NCBI GenBank assembly: GCA_022841745.1
Contig: JALHQW010000005.1
Location: 124,001-188,000, forward strand
Reading direction: 5' to 3'
DNA length: 64,000 bases
Origin: Saprospiraceae bacterium
GTDB lineage: Bacteria; Bacteroidota; Bacteroidia; Chitinophagales; Saprospiraceae
In this document: in pieces, positions 46,901-53,900 of the stretch
Layout of the letters: each line of letters begins with the position of its first letter
How positions within the stretch are numbered: position 1 is the first letter of the stretch
Notes under the pieces: model-generated
Told to the model about the DNA's origin: nothing
Database searches by the model: none
What the model saw: the letters and a program-made list of their open reading frames with translations, nothing else
Translations under genes and position numbers: made by a program

Positions 46901-48209
46901 GAGGGGCGGGATCAACCAAGGCGATGGCGCTCCCGTTGGTAAGGCATGAGCCATCAGCATTGCGCACCGCTATCTGGTAGTTGGCTGCCGGCAAATTGGG
47001 GAAAATATTGGATGCATGCCAAGTAGTGCCGCCGTCAATGCTGAACTGTAAGGTGCTCGGCCCAAAGGCCAGGATGGTGATATTGCCGGATTGAACTCCA
47101 CAGCCTTGTGGGTTCACAGCGGACACTCCAAATATTACAGGACGGTTGGGGCTTCTTAGCTGGAAAATGCCACCGCTCACCGAACAGGTGCCGTCCTGCC
47201 TCCTCACCACTACTTCGTAGACTCCTTCGCCGAGGTTGAGAAATGAATTGCTGGGTTGGTAAGATTGTCCTCCGTCAATGCTGAATTCAAACTGGCCACC
47301 GTTATTCGGGACAATGACTGTTATCAAACCATCTGACTCAGCGCAATTGGTGGGGTTCGCAAAAAAAACATCGGCAATAATTGGCTCGTCGGGCGAGGCT
47401 GAAAGGCTGACTATTGGGCCACTTATGGTACAGGTACCATTTGCGTTCCGCACCCTTAATTGGTAATTACCGGAACCCAACAACTGAAAGGTGTTCTGTA
47501 CCTGCCATGTCTGGCCAGCATCAATGCTGTACTGCAAAGGCGCTATGCCGCCGTTCGCCGAGATAGTGATGGAACCGTTCGGCACATCGCAGAAGGTGGG
47601 GTCAAAGTCCAGCACGTTCAAAATCTGGGGAGCGGGCGGAGCAGTCAGCACGAAGTTGCCACCATCTATTTCGCAAGTACCATTGCCCCTTCTGACCCGC
47701 ACCGAGTAATTGCCGGGAGGCAGCGCTGCGAACACCCCGTTGTTCTGCCAACTATTGCCACCGTCAATGCTGAACTCATAAGGGTCAGTACCCAATGTGG
47801 TTATCACGATGGAGCCGTTTGGCAAGTTGCAGTCGGTAGGCTGGTTGACGGCCAAATCAAGGATGGTAGGAGGGGCATTTACTTTTACTTGTACGTCATC
47901 GAAAGTACCATCATCACCTGTAACCACGTAAGTGGTGGTCACCGTTGGGCTTGCCACTGGGTTGGGGCAATTGGTGCAGCTAAGGCCAGTCGAAGGTGAC
48001 CAGGTATAGCTATTGGCACCGGTAGCCTGCAATTGGGTGCTGCCGCCAGTGCAAATGGTCACATCCGCTCCGGCGCTAACTGCCCAAGGGGTTAGCCAAT
48101 TTGCCGGGGAATGGGATAAGTTGCTGCCGTACAAGGACATCTGGCCTAGCAGGAAAGCAAGAACTGGCAAGGTGGCCAAGGATTTTGAAATGGAAATTTT
48201 AGGCTTCAT
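40962..48209 (-). CDS. 2,415-aa secreted repeat protein with gliding-motility-type (type B) C-terminal domain
   Basis: Signal peptide MKPKISISKSLATLPVLAFL, then a PKD-like segment (ADVTICTGGS, about 47-110). Six ~80-residue repeats lie at about 112-594, each with NGSI near the start and FSIDGG in the middle. The central 600-2230 region alternates two repeat kinds. One is a short unit ending in CDTT with CVVCDD-like cysteines. The other is a ~125-residue module seen four times (about 748, 1113, 1473, 2015), marked by GPYTxNxW, NGxxFSG, MNxWDxNGDW and YG. A cadherin-like unit follows, then a C-terminal domain of the gliding-motility/CHU_C type (about 2330-2415: FSPNDDGSNETFKI, YNRWGNLVYE). In other Bacteroidota type B domains are secreted by T9SS, often with a SprF/PorP-like partner; none is in this window. 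Probable adhesin of SprB style, possibly motility- or biofilm-related. Confidence 0.9.
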   Translation of the reverse strand: MKPKISISKSLATLPVLAFLLGQMSLYGSNLSHSPANWLTPWAVSAGADVTICTGGSTQLQATGANSYTWSPSTGLSCTNCPNPVASPTVTTTYVVTGDDGTFDDVQVKVNAPPTILDLAVNQPTDCNLPNGSIVITTLGTDPYEFSIDGGNSWQNNGVFAALPPGNYSVRVRRGNGTCEIDGGNFVLTAPPAPQILNVLDFDPTFCDVPNGSITISANGGIAPLQYSIDAGQTWQVQNTFQLLGSGNYQLRVRNANGTCTISGPIVSLSASPDEPIIADVFFANPTNCAESDGLITVIVPNNGGQFEFSIDGGQSYQPSNSFLNLGEGVYEVVVRRQDGTCSVSGGIFQLRSPNRPVIFGVSAVNPQGCGVQSGNITILAFGPSTLQFSIDGGTTWHASNIFPNLPAANYQIAVRNADGSCLTNGSAIALVDPAPPVISSVLPTNPTVCGLNDGTITIAATGFGQLQYSIDGGNAWQNASTFNALAPGSYTVRVRYAGGGCPVFFGANPVILTSPGVVPTITAVNITQPSICGEQNGSIVLLASGNGTLSYSINGGASFQQNNIFNNLGTGTYPIVVTITGGNCTATASASLVYPNCTDTLEVTIPSNGNTNYCLDPSVFNNLGTVTSAGFCGQGSVLTVAATSINQNCVTLAPTPGFTGVSPDLICTVHCFNNSTALCDTTYLRVTVTGTVPCNPVFAVDSVSLPYISNPTNYCVPVPLAELIGYNLYLNGNQLSNPFNCDFEPTTAYSYTLLPGAGFSGPYFLNSWMVNGNSYSGFFTDANGLLALMRAFDPNSDWNINTTLGLVYGGNSNLNYGNMQIIHTPSNAQTILNTNIAMLPTGFTVGLTSPGLSLLVVENPATNCSDTLYINATFDPTSTDTVYLTTNANTPTQATCLDATELPGGTIVNVGYCDGPNNGVAPLSSPSCVFYIPNLNFAGQDEFCMVACDGGFPQVCDTTYFIVNVLPQLDTVYLTIPAGVTAIDTCLSNFVIELPGPITTANFCALNTNEMLGSVSGNCVVFNTNGFFFGTSTACVNFCSGGICDETIVIVTIVPPIICDEVFDQASLTFNTPTASNTFCIPIPPGEIVNYEVTIDGQTYTQSFTPCGFADVAVYSYAGLPAGPYTINSWNANGTIFSGVVANISTLVDQMNTWDINGDWVLNTATQTIQGGVGGNYGNISITPVGGAPQSLVLSLVQSPLGSQVNIQGFGSYLVEVTANNGCEDAINLNFVQHTVTTDVLVFNTTPNTSVGQICANTSELLGNLASTNLCGLPANGAFVQTSTTCFIYAPNLGFIGADTACVVVCDDNQPPVCDTFLFVINVQPIIDTLFITAPGTSPFDTCLMSDVLNLPGVIVSSAVCGANANEVTLTLSSNCVTIDLANGFTGTTTACVVHCDDSTPPVCDTTILVITLPAGPPTCPELFNPDFELVPLQNGVGEVCLPIAPIDIANYEIMVDGQPYTGTIVPCDIDQVFIYSYGQVFGQGASGPYSVTWTLNGQNFSSVAQNVQALVNQMNVWDNAGNWLLQPATFSITSTNEAGVYGNLIITHIATGILSTLTPDPNSIPAGMAIQINGAGQHTILVETIADGCQDTLNINALNGVQELDIHTFEDTPTGVICIDTTGLPGNFVQMNICQQPANGTLNISGNCFSYSPDPGYVGTDNGCLTVCDNLGNCDTTLLNITVDPLCSLFDIFPDTTVLFQVQSCADIAGHCTAIHLDSIGNYTVTDNGFPYTAGFVPCNGQFAQIALDTGLHVMVFINNGSGCQDTLLANVSCIDDNGCGITAASSLDLTVDNCGDEVQFCVTLSLTNLVNTVVTDNGAAFSGNIGLCDINSSYIALEIDTGLHVLILKDTVKACADTFEVNVTCDLVEDVAIDTTVEQGDSILLCLEDFGFDVSTIDSVAIACPGNGNTTYSIDDQTWCITFYGEIIGFDTLCFEVYAGGGNGTFTVQVTVTEPCLELIPNGQLAANANCALDTGLLCLPFNFADLQGKTLELDGQPYPFGQLQSCGLDSLLRFNYDALPSLGLIGPYTVNAWTVNGTVFSGTFNTAAELLDSMNTWDPNGDWQLAFDPVSGSTSIIGGNFANVYGDFSIVQQVSGSVVNIGLAQITIPTGVAIKLSVGTQHILTIEDASSQCTETALLELVCVTSDVVDETILLGTSDTFCLDLSELIGNVVSVTNACPGNGQIVGFTIDSTCVIYEGIALGQDTACIVVCDDAGICDTTYFYITVDVIVDSLPIAVDDYFTTEQDDVLTIPVLTNDTVQFLLDVTIITPPLNGSAQPFPDGTINYVPNPGYCDEAVPDSFTYSICNPVGCDTATVFVTVLCEGLSIVQGFSPNDDGSNETFKITGLNDYPDHHLYVYNRWGNLVYEATNYLSDWEGTYGDKLLPDGTYFYVLDKGNGDKPLSGYVLILR
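46430..47875 (-). repeat. Six ~80-codon repeats near the N-terminus of the type B protein
   Basis: Each unit has an (N/D)PTxC start, NGSI or similar, a central FSIDGGxxW(Q/H) and a closing RxxNGTC. They diverge clearly at the protein level and look older than the repeats in the plus-strand paralogues. Confidence 0.8.
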
Positions 48210-48764
48210 GCGATTTTTACGTGTTTGCTCAAAGTATCATATTTAGAAGTAGCGAGTTGCCAGTTTCGAGTTGTCAGTTGCAAGAAGGCCAACATAAACT
48301 TGCAGCTCATCGCTAACAACTAGTAGCTAACAGCTAAGGGTTCATAGCAAGCCTCCGGTAAAATGTTGTGCAGATTCTCCAATTGCCTTCAATCAACCAG
48401 CAATGTAGTTGGTGAGTTTTCTCAAGACCAGTGACTCAATTAGGTGTCTTTTCGATGGAATTTCGACCAAAGCCCGATAAATTGATAGGCATGGTTGAAA
48501 GCCATTTATAGTGGTGATTGATTACGCAAAGCCTTAGAATTCAAGGCCGAAATTGGATGAGCAAGACAAACGTACTTACGTCAAAACGTGTGCAGGTGGG
48601 GGATATGCGTCGCAAATATATTGTCTTTGGCGTTATTTTTTCAATTTGCGCCGGATTTGTGGCGAAAAACTGCAACACCCAATCATCGGTTTTTGAATCA
48701 GGTGCAATAATATCAAAAAAACTGCACCCAAAATCCATTCATTGTCAACAATTTAAGCAAAAGC
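48210..48764. other. Intergenic region between divergent type B gene and tatD
   Basis: No convincing gene. A 92-codon frame at 48518-48796 contains one hydrophobic stretch but overlaps the tatD start and has no other support. The region holds a promoter-like site for the minus strand (48613-48644) and a 14-nt imperfect direct repeat at 48252-48279 (GCGAGTTGCCAGTT / TCGAGTTGTCAGTT). Confidence 0.5.
48613..48644 (-). promoter_or_regulatory. Bacteroidota-type promoter, minus strand, upstream of type B gene
   Basis: On the minus strand TTG (48644-48642), 21 nt, then TATATTTG (48620-48613). Predicted start near 48606, about 400 nt before the start codon at 48209, so the leader would be long. Confidence 0.4.
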
Positions 48765-49577
48765 ATGACCGAAAATCTGAAATTGTCACTGACTGACACC
48801 CATGCACACCTTTATTTGAAGGAATTCAGCGAAGACCGAGCCGAGGTCATTGAAAGGGCGATAGCAGCAGGCGTGGATTCGTTTTACCTGCCCAATATTG
48901 ACAGTAGCTCCATCAATGACATGCTGGAATTGGAGGCCGCCTATCCTGGTAGGTGCCATGCGATGATGGGGCTGCACCCATGTTCGGTGCAAGCCAATTA
49001 TGAAGAGGAACTGGCCATTGTAAAAGATTGGCTGACCAAACGGCCATTTTGCGCCATCGGTGAGATAGGGATTGACCTTTATTGGGATAAAAGTACCTTG
49101 GATATTCAGGTGGATGCCTTCAAGCGGCAAATTGGCTGGGCAAAGGATTTGGGCCTGCCCATCGTCCTTCACTCCCGTGAATCCACCGAATTGATTCTCG
49201 ACGTACTGAAGGATGAAAAGGACGAGCGCCTACGTGGCATTTTGCACTGCTTTACAGGCACAATTTCTCAGGCCGAAATGGCATGGTCACTTGGCTTTTA
49301 TTTGGGAATAGGTGGTGTGGTCACCTTCAAAAACGCTGGGCTTGACAAAATTGTGGAAGCATTGCCCTTAGATTGGTTAGTCTTGGAAACGGACTCACCC
49401 TACCTCGCCCCGCTGCCACACCGGGGAAAAAGAAACGAATCTGCTTTTGTCAAGCTGGTTGCAGAAAAGGTTTCCCAAGTCAAATGCATTGATATTCAAC
49501 AAGTTGCGAGCATAACCACCAGAAATGTAAAAAATATTTTTGAAAAAAAAACATTGGCTTACACAACTCTTTCTTAA
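48765..49577 (+). CDS. TatD family metal-dependent hydrolase (DNase)
   Basis: A cytoplasmic TIM-barrel metallohydrolase of the TatD family, whose members act as 3'-5' exonucleases in DNA repair or turnover. The 270-residue length is standard. The metal ligands are all in place: DTHAH near the N-terminus, GEIGIDLYW (Glu), VLHSRE (His), LHCFTG (His) and ETDSPYLAP (Asp). The C-terminal TTRNVKNIF matches the family's usual TTxNxxxLF. It stands alone on the plus strand; tRNA-Ser follows 170 bp downstream. The start at 48765 gives MTENLKLSLTDTHAHL, the normal distance to the first metal motif. Which TatD subfamily it belongs to cannot be decided from this. Confidence 0.93.
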   Translation: MTENLKLSLTDTHAHLYLKEFSEDRAEVIERAIAAGVDSFYLPNIDSSSINDMLELEAAYPGRCHAMMGLHPCSVQANYEEELAIVKDWLTKRPFCAIGEIGIDLYWDKSTLDIQVDAFKRQIGWAKDLGLPIVLHSRESTELILDVLKDEKDERLRGILHCFTGTISQAEMAWSLGFYLGIGGVVTFKNAGLDKIVEALPLDWLVLETDSPYLAPLPHRGKRNESAFVKLVAEKVSQVKCIDIQQVASITTRNVKNIFEKKTLAYTTLS

Positions 49578-49668
49578 ACTTGCCCCATCTTTTATACTAT
49601 GAGTTAAAACTTGCGTAGCTCTATCCAGTCCCAAATTTATTTTGATATTAAAGCCGCAATTAAAAATT

Positions 49669-49699
49669 TTTGAATTGTAAAATCTTTTCACAATTTTTG
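49669..49699 (+). promoter_or_regulatory. Possible promoter for tRNA-Ser
   Basis: TTTG (49669-49672), 19 nt, then AATTTTTG (49692-49699), which differs from TAnnTTTG at one position. Predicted start near 49706, about 40 nt before the tRNA. Confidence 0.35.
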
Positions 49700-49746
49700 C
49701 GGCGGCTTAGAAAAAAGCAGGAATACCTGTTGTCACATTAACACAC

Positions 49747-49834
49747 GGAGAGATGGCCGAGTGGTCGAAGGCGCACGCCTGGAAAGTGTGTATACTCCAA
49801 AAGGGTATCCAGGGTTCGAATCCCTGTCTCTCCG
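49747..49834 (+). tRNA. tRNA-Ser (anticodon GGA)
   Basis: An 88-nt cloverleaf. The acceptor stem GGAGAGA / TCTCTCC ends with discriminator G (49834); the anticodon loop is CTGGAAA on a CACGC/GTGTG stem. A long variable arm typical of serine tRNA is present, and the T loop is GGTTCGAATCC. CCA is not encoded. It lies 118 bp before the ExbB-like gene and could be processed from a shared transcript. Confidence 0.95.
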
Positions 49835-49952
49835 CTGATTTTAGATTCTGGAGGGACTTAAGACAACAGCGTTTGGAATCAATTAACCGGGAGTATTCCC
49901 ACAATCATTTCAGCTAACGATTAACTAATTTTAAACGTAAAATCTTACGACT

Positions 49953-50765
49953 ATGCGCAAATTATTAGCTCTTTTGCTCGTCTTTGGCATGATGTCCTTT
50001 GCCACCAACTTGGTTACCGCACAGGACACTACCGGCACACAGCCAACGCCGACCGATACCACCGCACCAGCCACTACAACTGAGGCTCCTCCAACAGAGG
50101 AAGCACCTGCAGCACCAGTGGAGGCTGCATCCGGCATTCAAATGTTCAAGGAAAAGTTCATCCAAGGTGGTTGGGAGTTCATGCTTCCTATCCTTTTCTG
50201 TATGATTCTTGGATTGGGTCTTGCCATTGAAAGGGTAATCACCCTCAATTTAGCATCTGTTAACACAGAGAAATTGCTCACCAAGATTGACAACAACTTG
50301 AAAAACGGTGATTTGAAAGGCGCTATGGAAGTTTGCCGCTCGACTCAAGGGCCCACTGCCAGCGTACTTTACGAGGGCCTTCGCAATGCCCCTCATGGCC
50401 CAGACGCCGTTGAAAAAGCCATTGTCTCCTATGGTAGTGTCCAAATGGGCTTGCTGGAAAAAGGCCTTATCTGGATTTCACTGGTAATCGCCCTTGCCCC
50501 GATGCTTGGCTTCTTTGGTACGGTAATCGGGATGGTGGAAGCCTTCGATCGTATCGAACAGGTAGGTGACATCTCTCCGACCATCGTAGCAGGTGGTATT
50601 AAAGTGGCCCTTTTGACCACAGTATTCGGTCTTGTTGTGGCAATGATCATGCAGGTTTTCTACAACTACATTGTTTCCAAAATTGATGGCATCACCAACA
50701 AAATGGAGGAAGCATCTGTAACTGTAGTTGATATGCTGTTTGCTAACAATATTTTCAAAAGATAA
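49953..50765 (+). CDS. MotA/TolQ/ExbB proton channel family protein
   Basis: Inner-membrane channel subunit that couples proton flow to an envelope machine together with ExbD/TolR partners. The 270 residues contain an N-terminal hydrophobic segment ending VTAQ (signal-peptide-like) and a Pro/Thr/Glu-rich linker (about 25-60). Three membrane segments follow at about 75-93, 170-195 and 213-240. The core motif is LAPMLGFFGTVIGMVEAF followed by GIKVALLTTVFGLVVA, diagnostic of the family. The front part, a cleavable-looking signal and disordered periplasmic linker, is longer than in E. coli ExbB but is familiar from Bacteroidota. It heads a tight cluster with a small membrane protein and two ExbD proteins (gaps of 12, 5 and 43 bp), so one operon is likely. 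Confidence 0.92.
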   Translation: MRKLLALLLVFGMMSFATNLVTAQDTTGTQPTPTDTTAPATTTEAPPTEEAPAAPVEAASGIQMFKEKFIQGGWEFMLPILFCMILGLGLAIERVITLNLASVNTEKLLTKIDNNLKNGDLKGAMEVCRSTQGPTASVLYEGLRNAPHGPDAVEKAIVSYGSVQMGLLEKGLIWISLVIALAPMLGFFGTVIGMVEAFDRIEQVGDISPTIVAGGIKVALLTTVFGLVVAMIMQVFYNYIVSKIDGITNKMEEASVTVVDMLFANNIFKR

Positions 50766-50777
50766 AACGTAGCAACT

Positions 50778-51266
50778 ATGTCCTATAAATTTTTAGCAAA
50801 ATACGGCCCTACGTTGGCTTTTGCGCTATTCGTAGTTTGCGTCGTTATCGCAATGATTCCAATTATCGGAGGCGTCTCTGAATTTTCTAATGTGCCAGTT
50901 GAAAGACAGTCGTATGCCCCAGAGGGGGGAATATTCCTTGCAGGAATCTACATCTCTGTGGCATTGTTGATTGTTGCAATTATCGTTGCAATCGTATTCT
51001 CAGTGTTCCAAGTATTATCTAATCCAAAAGCTTCTACAAAAGCACTTATTAGTTTCGGCTTGGTAGCTGTTGCCTTTTTCCTTCTCTACTTTATGGCGGA
51101 TGCAAAAGGTACTGGCTCGTTGGCAAAAACAATTGAGTCTTTCAATATAAGCGAAGGTATAAGCAAATTAATTGGAGGTGGCATCCAGCTTTCTGTTTTC
51201 ATGCTGATCGGCTCTTTCATAGTTGCCATTGTCATGGAGATTTGGAACTACTTTAAAAATCAATAA
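50778..51266 (+). CDS. Small membrane protein of unknown function in the exbB-exbD operon
   Basis: A protein of 162 residues with about four hydrophobic segments: LAFALFVVCVVIAMIPIIGG; GIYISVALLIVAIIVAIVFS; ALISFGLVAVAFFLLYFMAD; LSVFMLIGSFIVAIVMEIW. I recognise no named domain. It begins 12 bp after the ExbB-like gene and ends 5 bp before the first ExbD-like gene, so it is very likely co-translated with them and may be an accessory subunit of the same proton-driven complex. That role is inferred from position only. Base composition and style look like its neighbours, with no sign of transfer. Confidence 0.8.
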   Translation: MSYKFLAKYGPTLAFALFVVCVVIAMIPIIGGVSEFSNVPVERQSYAPEGGIFLAGIYISVALLIVAIIVAIVFSVFQVLSNPKASTKALISFGLVAVAFFLLYFMADAKGTGSLAKTIESFNISEGISKLIGGGIQLSVFMLIGSFIVAIVMEIWNYFKNQ

Positions 51267-51271
51267 CTGCC

Positions 51272-51823
51272 ATGGCAAACAAAAAAAGACCGGCGACTGA
51301 AATCAATGCCAGTTCGATGGCGGATATTGCGTTCCTCCTGCTGGTGTTTTTCCTCGTGACCACCACTATTGACGTTGAGCGTGGCATCACAGTGCGCTTG
51401 CCAGAGTGGTCGGAAGAGCCACCGGAGAATATTAAGATCAACAGCCGGAACATCTTCAGCGTTCTTGTCAACGCCAACAACCAGCTTCTGGTGAGGGGTG
51501 AGCCGGCAAAGATTGAAGAGCTTCGGGAGCGTGCAAAAGAGTTCATCATGAACCCCGCCAAAAAGGCAGACCTTGCCGAAGTACCTGGTGCAGCTATCGT
51601 TTCATTGAAAAATGACCGTGGCACCAAGTATGGTGTCTATCTTGAAGTTTACAACGAGTTGAAAGCTGCGTACAATGAACTTTGGGACGAAGAATCAATG
51701 GCACAGTTTGGTGAACACTACTCTGAAGATTTGCCAAAGGCGAAAAAGGACAAGATAAAGGCGAAAATTCCCTTTGTACTGTCCGAGGCCGAGGCAACTA
51801 CTTATGGGGACGAAGCCAAATAG
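51272..51823 (+). CDS. ExbD/TolR family biopolymer transport protein (first copy)
   Basis: Partner of the ExbB-like channel: one membrane helix near the N-terminus and a periplasmic domain. The helix SMADIAFLLLVFFLVTTTID carries the conserved Asp (D18) that handles protons, preceded by a short basic cytoplasmic tail. The 183-residue length exceeds the ~140 usual for ExbD, with extra C-terminal residues rich in K/E (about 130-175). Located between the small membrane protein and a second ExbD. Confidence 0.9.
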   Translation: MANKKRPATEINASSMADIAFLLLVFFLVTTTIDVERGITVRLPEWSEEPPENIKINSRNIFSVLVNANNQLLVRGEPAKIEELRERAKEFIMNPAKKADLAEVPGAAIVSLKNDRGTKYGVYLEVYNELKAAYNELWDEESMAQFGEHYSEDLPKAKKDKIKAKIPFVLSEAEATTYGDEAK

Positions 51824-51866
51824 TACCTGTAACCACTAATTCAAAGCCTTTTAAACTTAAAAAGTT

Positions 51867-52346
51867 ATGGGTCATTTCAAGAAAAAACGTGGGGACTCTA
51901 CGCCAGCCATTTCTACTGCGTCGCTCCCTGATATCGTGTTCATCTTGCTGTTCTTCTTCATGGTTATCACCAAGATGCGGGAAACAGACCTCAAGGTGAA
52001 AGTACAAGTACCTCAGGCCACTGAGCTTGAAAAATTAGAGCAAAAGTCGCTGGTACACTTTATCTACATTGGTAGGCCGATGGAACGCTACCAGCCTATT
52101 TACGGTACTGCTCCTCGTATCCAACTGGACGATTCCTTCAAAACAGTGGAAGACATTCCCCTGTTTGTCGAGAACCACAAGCAGGGCGTTCAGCCAAATC
52201 TACGCCCTCGGATTGCTACATCCCTTAGGGTGGATGGTGAAATCACGATGGGTATTGTGCAAGACGTAAAGGTCAAGCTAAGGAGGATTGGGCAATTGAA
52301 ACTCAACTACGCAGCACGTCGGAGGGCTGAAAAAGCCGCTGAGTAG
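51867..52346 (+). CDS. ExbD/TolR family biopolymer transport protein (second copy)
   Basis: A second ExbD-like subunit of 159 residues. The N-terminal helix SLPDIVFILLFFFMVITKMR contains the conserved Asp (D22); the rest is a periplasmic domain. It differs strongly from the first copy (TDLKVKVQVPQATELEKL versus ERGITVRLPEW), so the pair is not a recent duplication and may form a heteromeric ExbD assembly. It closes the operon: a strong hairpin follows within 25 bp. Confidence 0.9.
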   Translation: MGHFKKKRGDSTPAISTASLPDIVFILLFFFMVITKMRETDLKVKVQVPQATELEKLEQKSLVHFIYIGRPMERYQPIYGTAPRIQLDDSFKTVEDIPLFVENHKQGVQPNLRPRIATSLRVDGEITMGIVQDVKVKLRRIGQLKLNYAARRRAEKAAE

Positions 52347-52365
52347 GCTCAGTTGAGGTATAAAT

Positions 52366-52405
52366 AAAAAGGTCGTTACGGCATTGCCAGTAACGACCTT
52401 TTTTG
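52366..52405. terminator. Bidirectional terminator between exbD and the DUF4293 gene
   Basis: The stem GGTCGTTAC / GTAACGACC (52371-52379 with 52390-52398) is flanked by A-run and T-run on opposite sides, so it fits both the plus-strand exbD operon and the minus-strand gene ending at 52426. Confidence 0.88.
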
Positions 52406-52425
52406 TTTGCCTTAAATCCAACCGT

Positions 52426-52872
52426 TCATCGAAGCCTGTCCGCTGATTTGACGATGGCCTCATCTTTTTTTACACCTTTGATGGCAAGCATGGCAAAAAC
52501 AATAAAAGCAAATGGCAATGCTGTGCCAAAGCCAACGCCAATTGAAGCATCCCCTACCCTGCTCATTTCCTGGCCAAAAAGGAATCCCGCAAACGCCACT
52601 CCTACAAAATTTGCAATAAGAGCTGCCCATCCAATTTTTAACTGCAACGGGCGATTTCTGAAAAGGAAGATGCTGGCAATGGCCATTGCCCCCGCAACCG
52701 CAAACAGCACCAACAAGGCTGTATTGTCACCGGAAGTAAAGCTGGCATCGCCAGCGAACAGCACCGAGCCTTGAACATTGCTTGAGCTAACAGTTACAAA
52801 AGGTGCAGCGATTGCACCAAATCCTGCGGCAGCTGCCAACAAGAAGTAAATGGTCTGAATTCGTTGTATCAT
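52426..52872 (-). CDS. DUF4293 family membrane protein
   Basis: A protein of 148 residues beginning MIQRIQTIYFLLAAAAGFGA, the hallmark start of the Bacteroidota DUF4293 family, with four membrane segments and a charged C-terminus. I use the start at 52872 because the family begins MIQRIQT; an upstream in-frame start would add nine residues. A TATCTTTG element (minus strand, 52904-52897) lies about 25 bp before the start, but its TTG partner is only 14 nt away, so the promoter call is weak. Function unknown. It stands convergent to the exbD operon and divergent from the gene at 53153. Confidence 0.88.
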   Translation of the reverse strand: MIQRIQTIYFLLAAAAGFGAIAAPFVTVSSSNVQGSVLFAGDASFTSGDNTALLVLFAVAGAMAIASIFLFRNRPLQLKIGWAALIANFVGVAFAGFLFGQEMSRVGDASIGVGFGTALPFAFIVFAMLAIKGVKKDEAIVKSADRLR

Positions 52873-53152
52873 TATCTTGGAAAGGTTTGTTTTCGGCAAA
52901 GATAGTGTGTACCGTGTTCAAAATTTATTGCGCATTTTTTGCATTGCCGCTATCACAAAAACAGTCAATTTTTTAAGTCATAAATGCAACAAATACAGTA
53001 TTTTTTTTCAAGCTACATCACTATAACAGCTTATTTGTAACAGTTTTTGGCGTCACAGTTTTTAAAATCAGCTCAAAAAATCGAAGGCTTCTCGGCTCAT
53101 TTTTGTAGCATCGAACGAAAATAAACTGTTCTCACACAAAAAAAGTAAAATT

Positions 53153-53821
53153 ATGAACACTCTTAAGTACATCTTCGCCAGCCTTATCATCTTCCTTAGC
53201 TTCCAGCTAAACGCCCAAACGGAGAACACCGTTGCGGACATGAATTTTGTACTTAAGCAATTGAATGACAATAGCACATGGGGTGTGTTTGTGATTCCCG
53301 GCCCATCCATCCAGCCTTCCAAGCGTTCCAATACAGGTACTGGCCAAGTGACCATCGTTGCACCTGCTGGCTTCGTATATGCTGGCCTTGAAAACTACGG
53401 CGGTACTTGGATCGAAAATGCGAGGGTTGACAGCCCAATGGAAGCACCTGAATCCTCCTATATTTCCTTCGGGTTTGTAACGGACGAGCCTCGCATCAAA
53501 TACCTACCAGGCAAAGAAACCCTGCTTTTCACTTTCATTCCAGAGGATTCCAACAATGAAATCAGCCTGTTCAACAACGAAGTTGACCCATTCGCTACGC
53601 CTAACACTTATGGCTCTAACCCCGGTAACGACCTCGGCGTGATTGATTTCGACCACAATGGTTATGTAATTGCCTATAACTATGGTGGCAACGTTGAAAT
53701 GAACATCAATTCGTCTCCAAAGGCTGTTTTTGCAAGTGACAAAGCAATGGGAAATGAGAAAGAAACCACGGAATTCAAAACAGTTTTTGCTTCCGACAAA
53801 ATCGGAACACCCAGCAATTAA
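53153..53821 (+). CDS. Small secreted protein of unknown function
   Basis: A protein of 222 residues with a good signal peptide (MNTLKYIFASLIIFLSFQLN, then AQ). The mature part is predicted beta-rich: VFVIPGPSI, GQVTIVAPAGFVYAGLENYG, SYISFGFVTDEPRIKYLPGK, LLFTFIPED. It resembles generic Bacteroidota exported beta-sandwich proteins but I recognise no named family, and it has no T9SS sorting domain. Near the C-terminus VFASDK occurs twice, 23 residues apart. It is flanked by the DUF4293 gene (divergent) and the helicase gene (convergent), separated from the latter by a hairpin. Confidence 0.8.
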   Translation: MNTLKYIFASLIIFLSFQLNAQTENTVADMNFVLKQLNDNSTWGVFVIPGPSIQPSKRSNTGTGQVTIVAPAGFVYAGLENYGGTWIENARVDSPMEAPESSYISFGFVTDEPRIKYLPGKETLLFTFIPEDSNNEISLFNNEVDPFATPNTYGSNPGNDLGVIDFDHNGYVIAYNYGGNVEMNINSSPKAVFASDKAMGNEKETTEFKTVFASDKIGTPSN

Positions 53822-53864
53822 TCAATCATCACATCATATTGTTAATCTCAACGATTATCTAAAT

Positions 53865-53900
53865 GGGCGGTACGCTAAAGTATCGCCCTGTTTTAGTTTT
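53865..53900. terminator. Terminator between secreted-protein gene and helicase gene
   Basis: The stem GGGCGGTAC / GTATCGCCC (53865-53873 with 53880-53888, one G-T pair) is followed on the plus strand by TGTTTTAGTTTT. It follows the stop at 53821 and just touches the helicase stop. Confidence 0.75.

Noticed and set aside
48518-48796. 92-codon frame with one hydrophobic stretch before tatD
   Set aside because: Overlaps the tatD start by about 30 bp in another frame and has no homology signal; the hydrophobic stretch alone is weak evidence.
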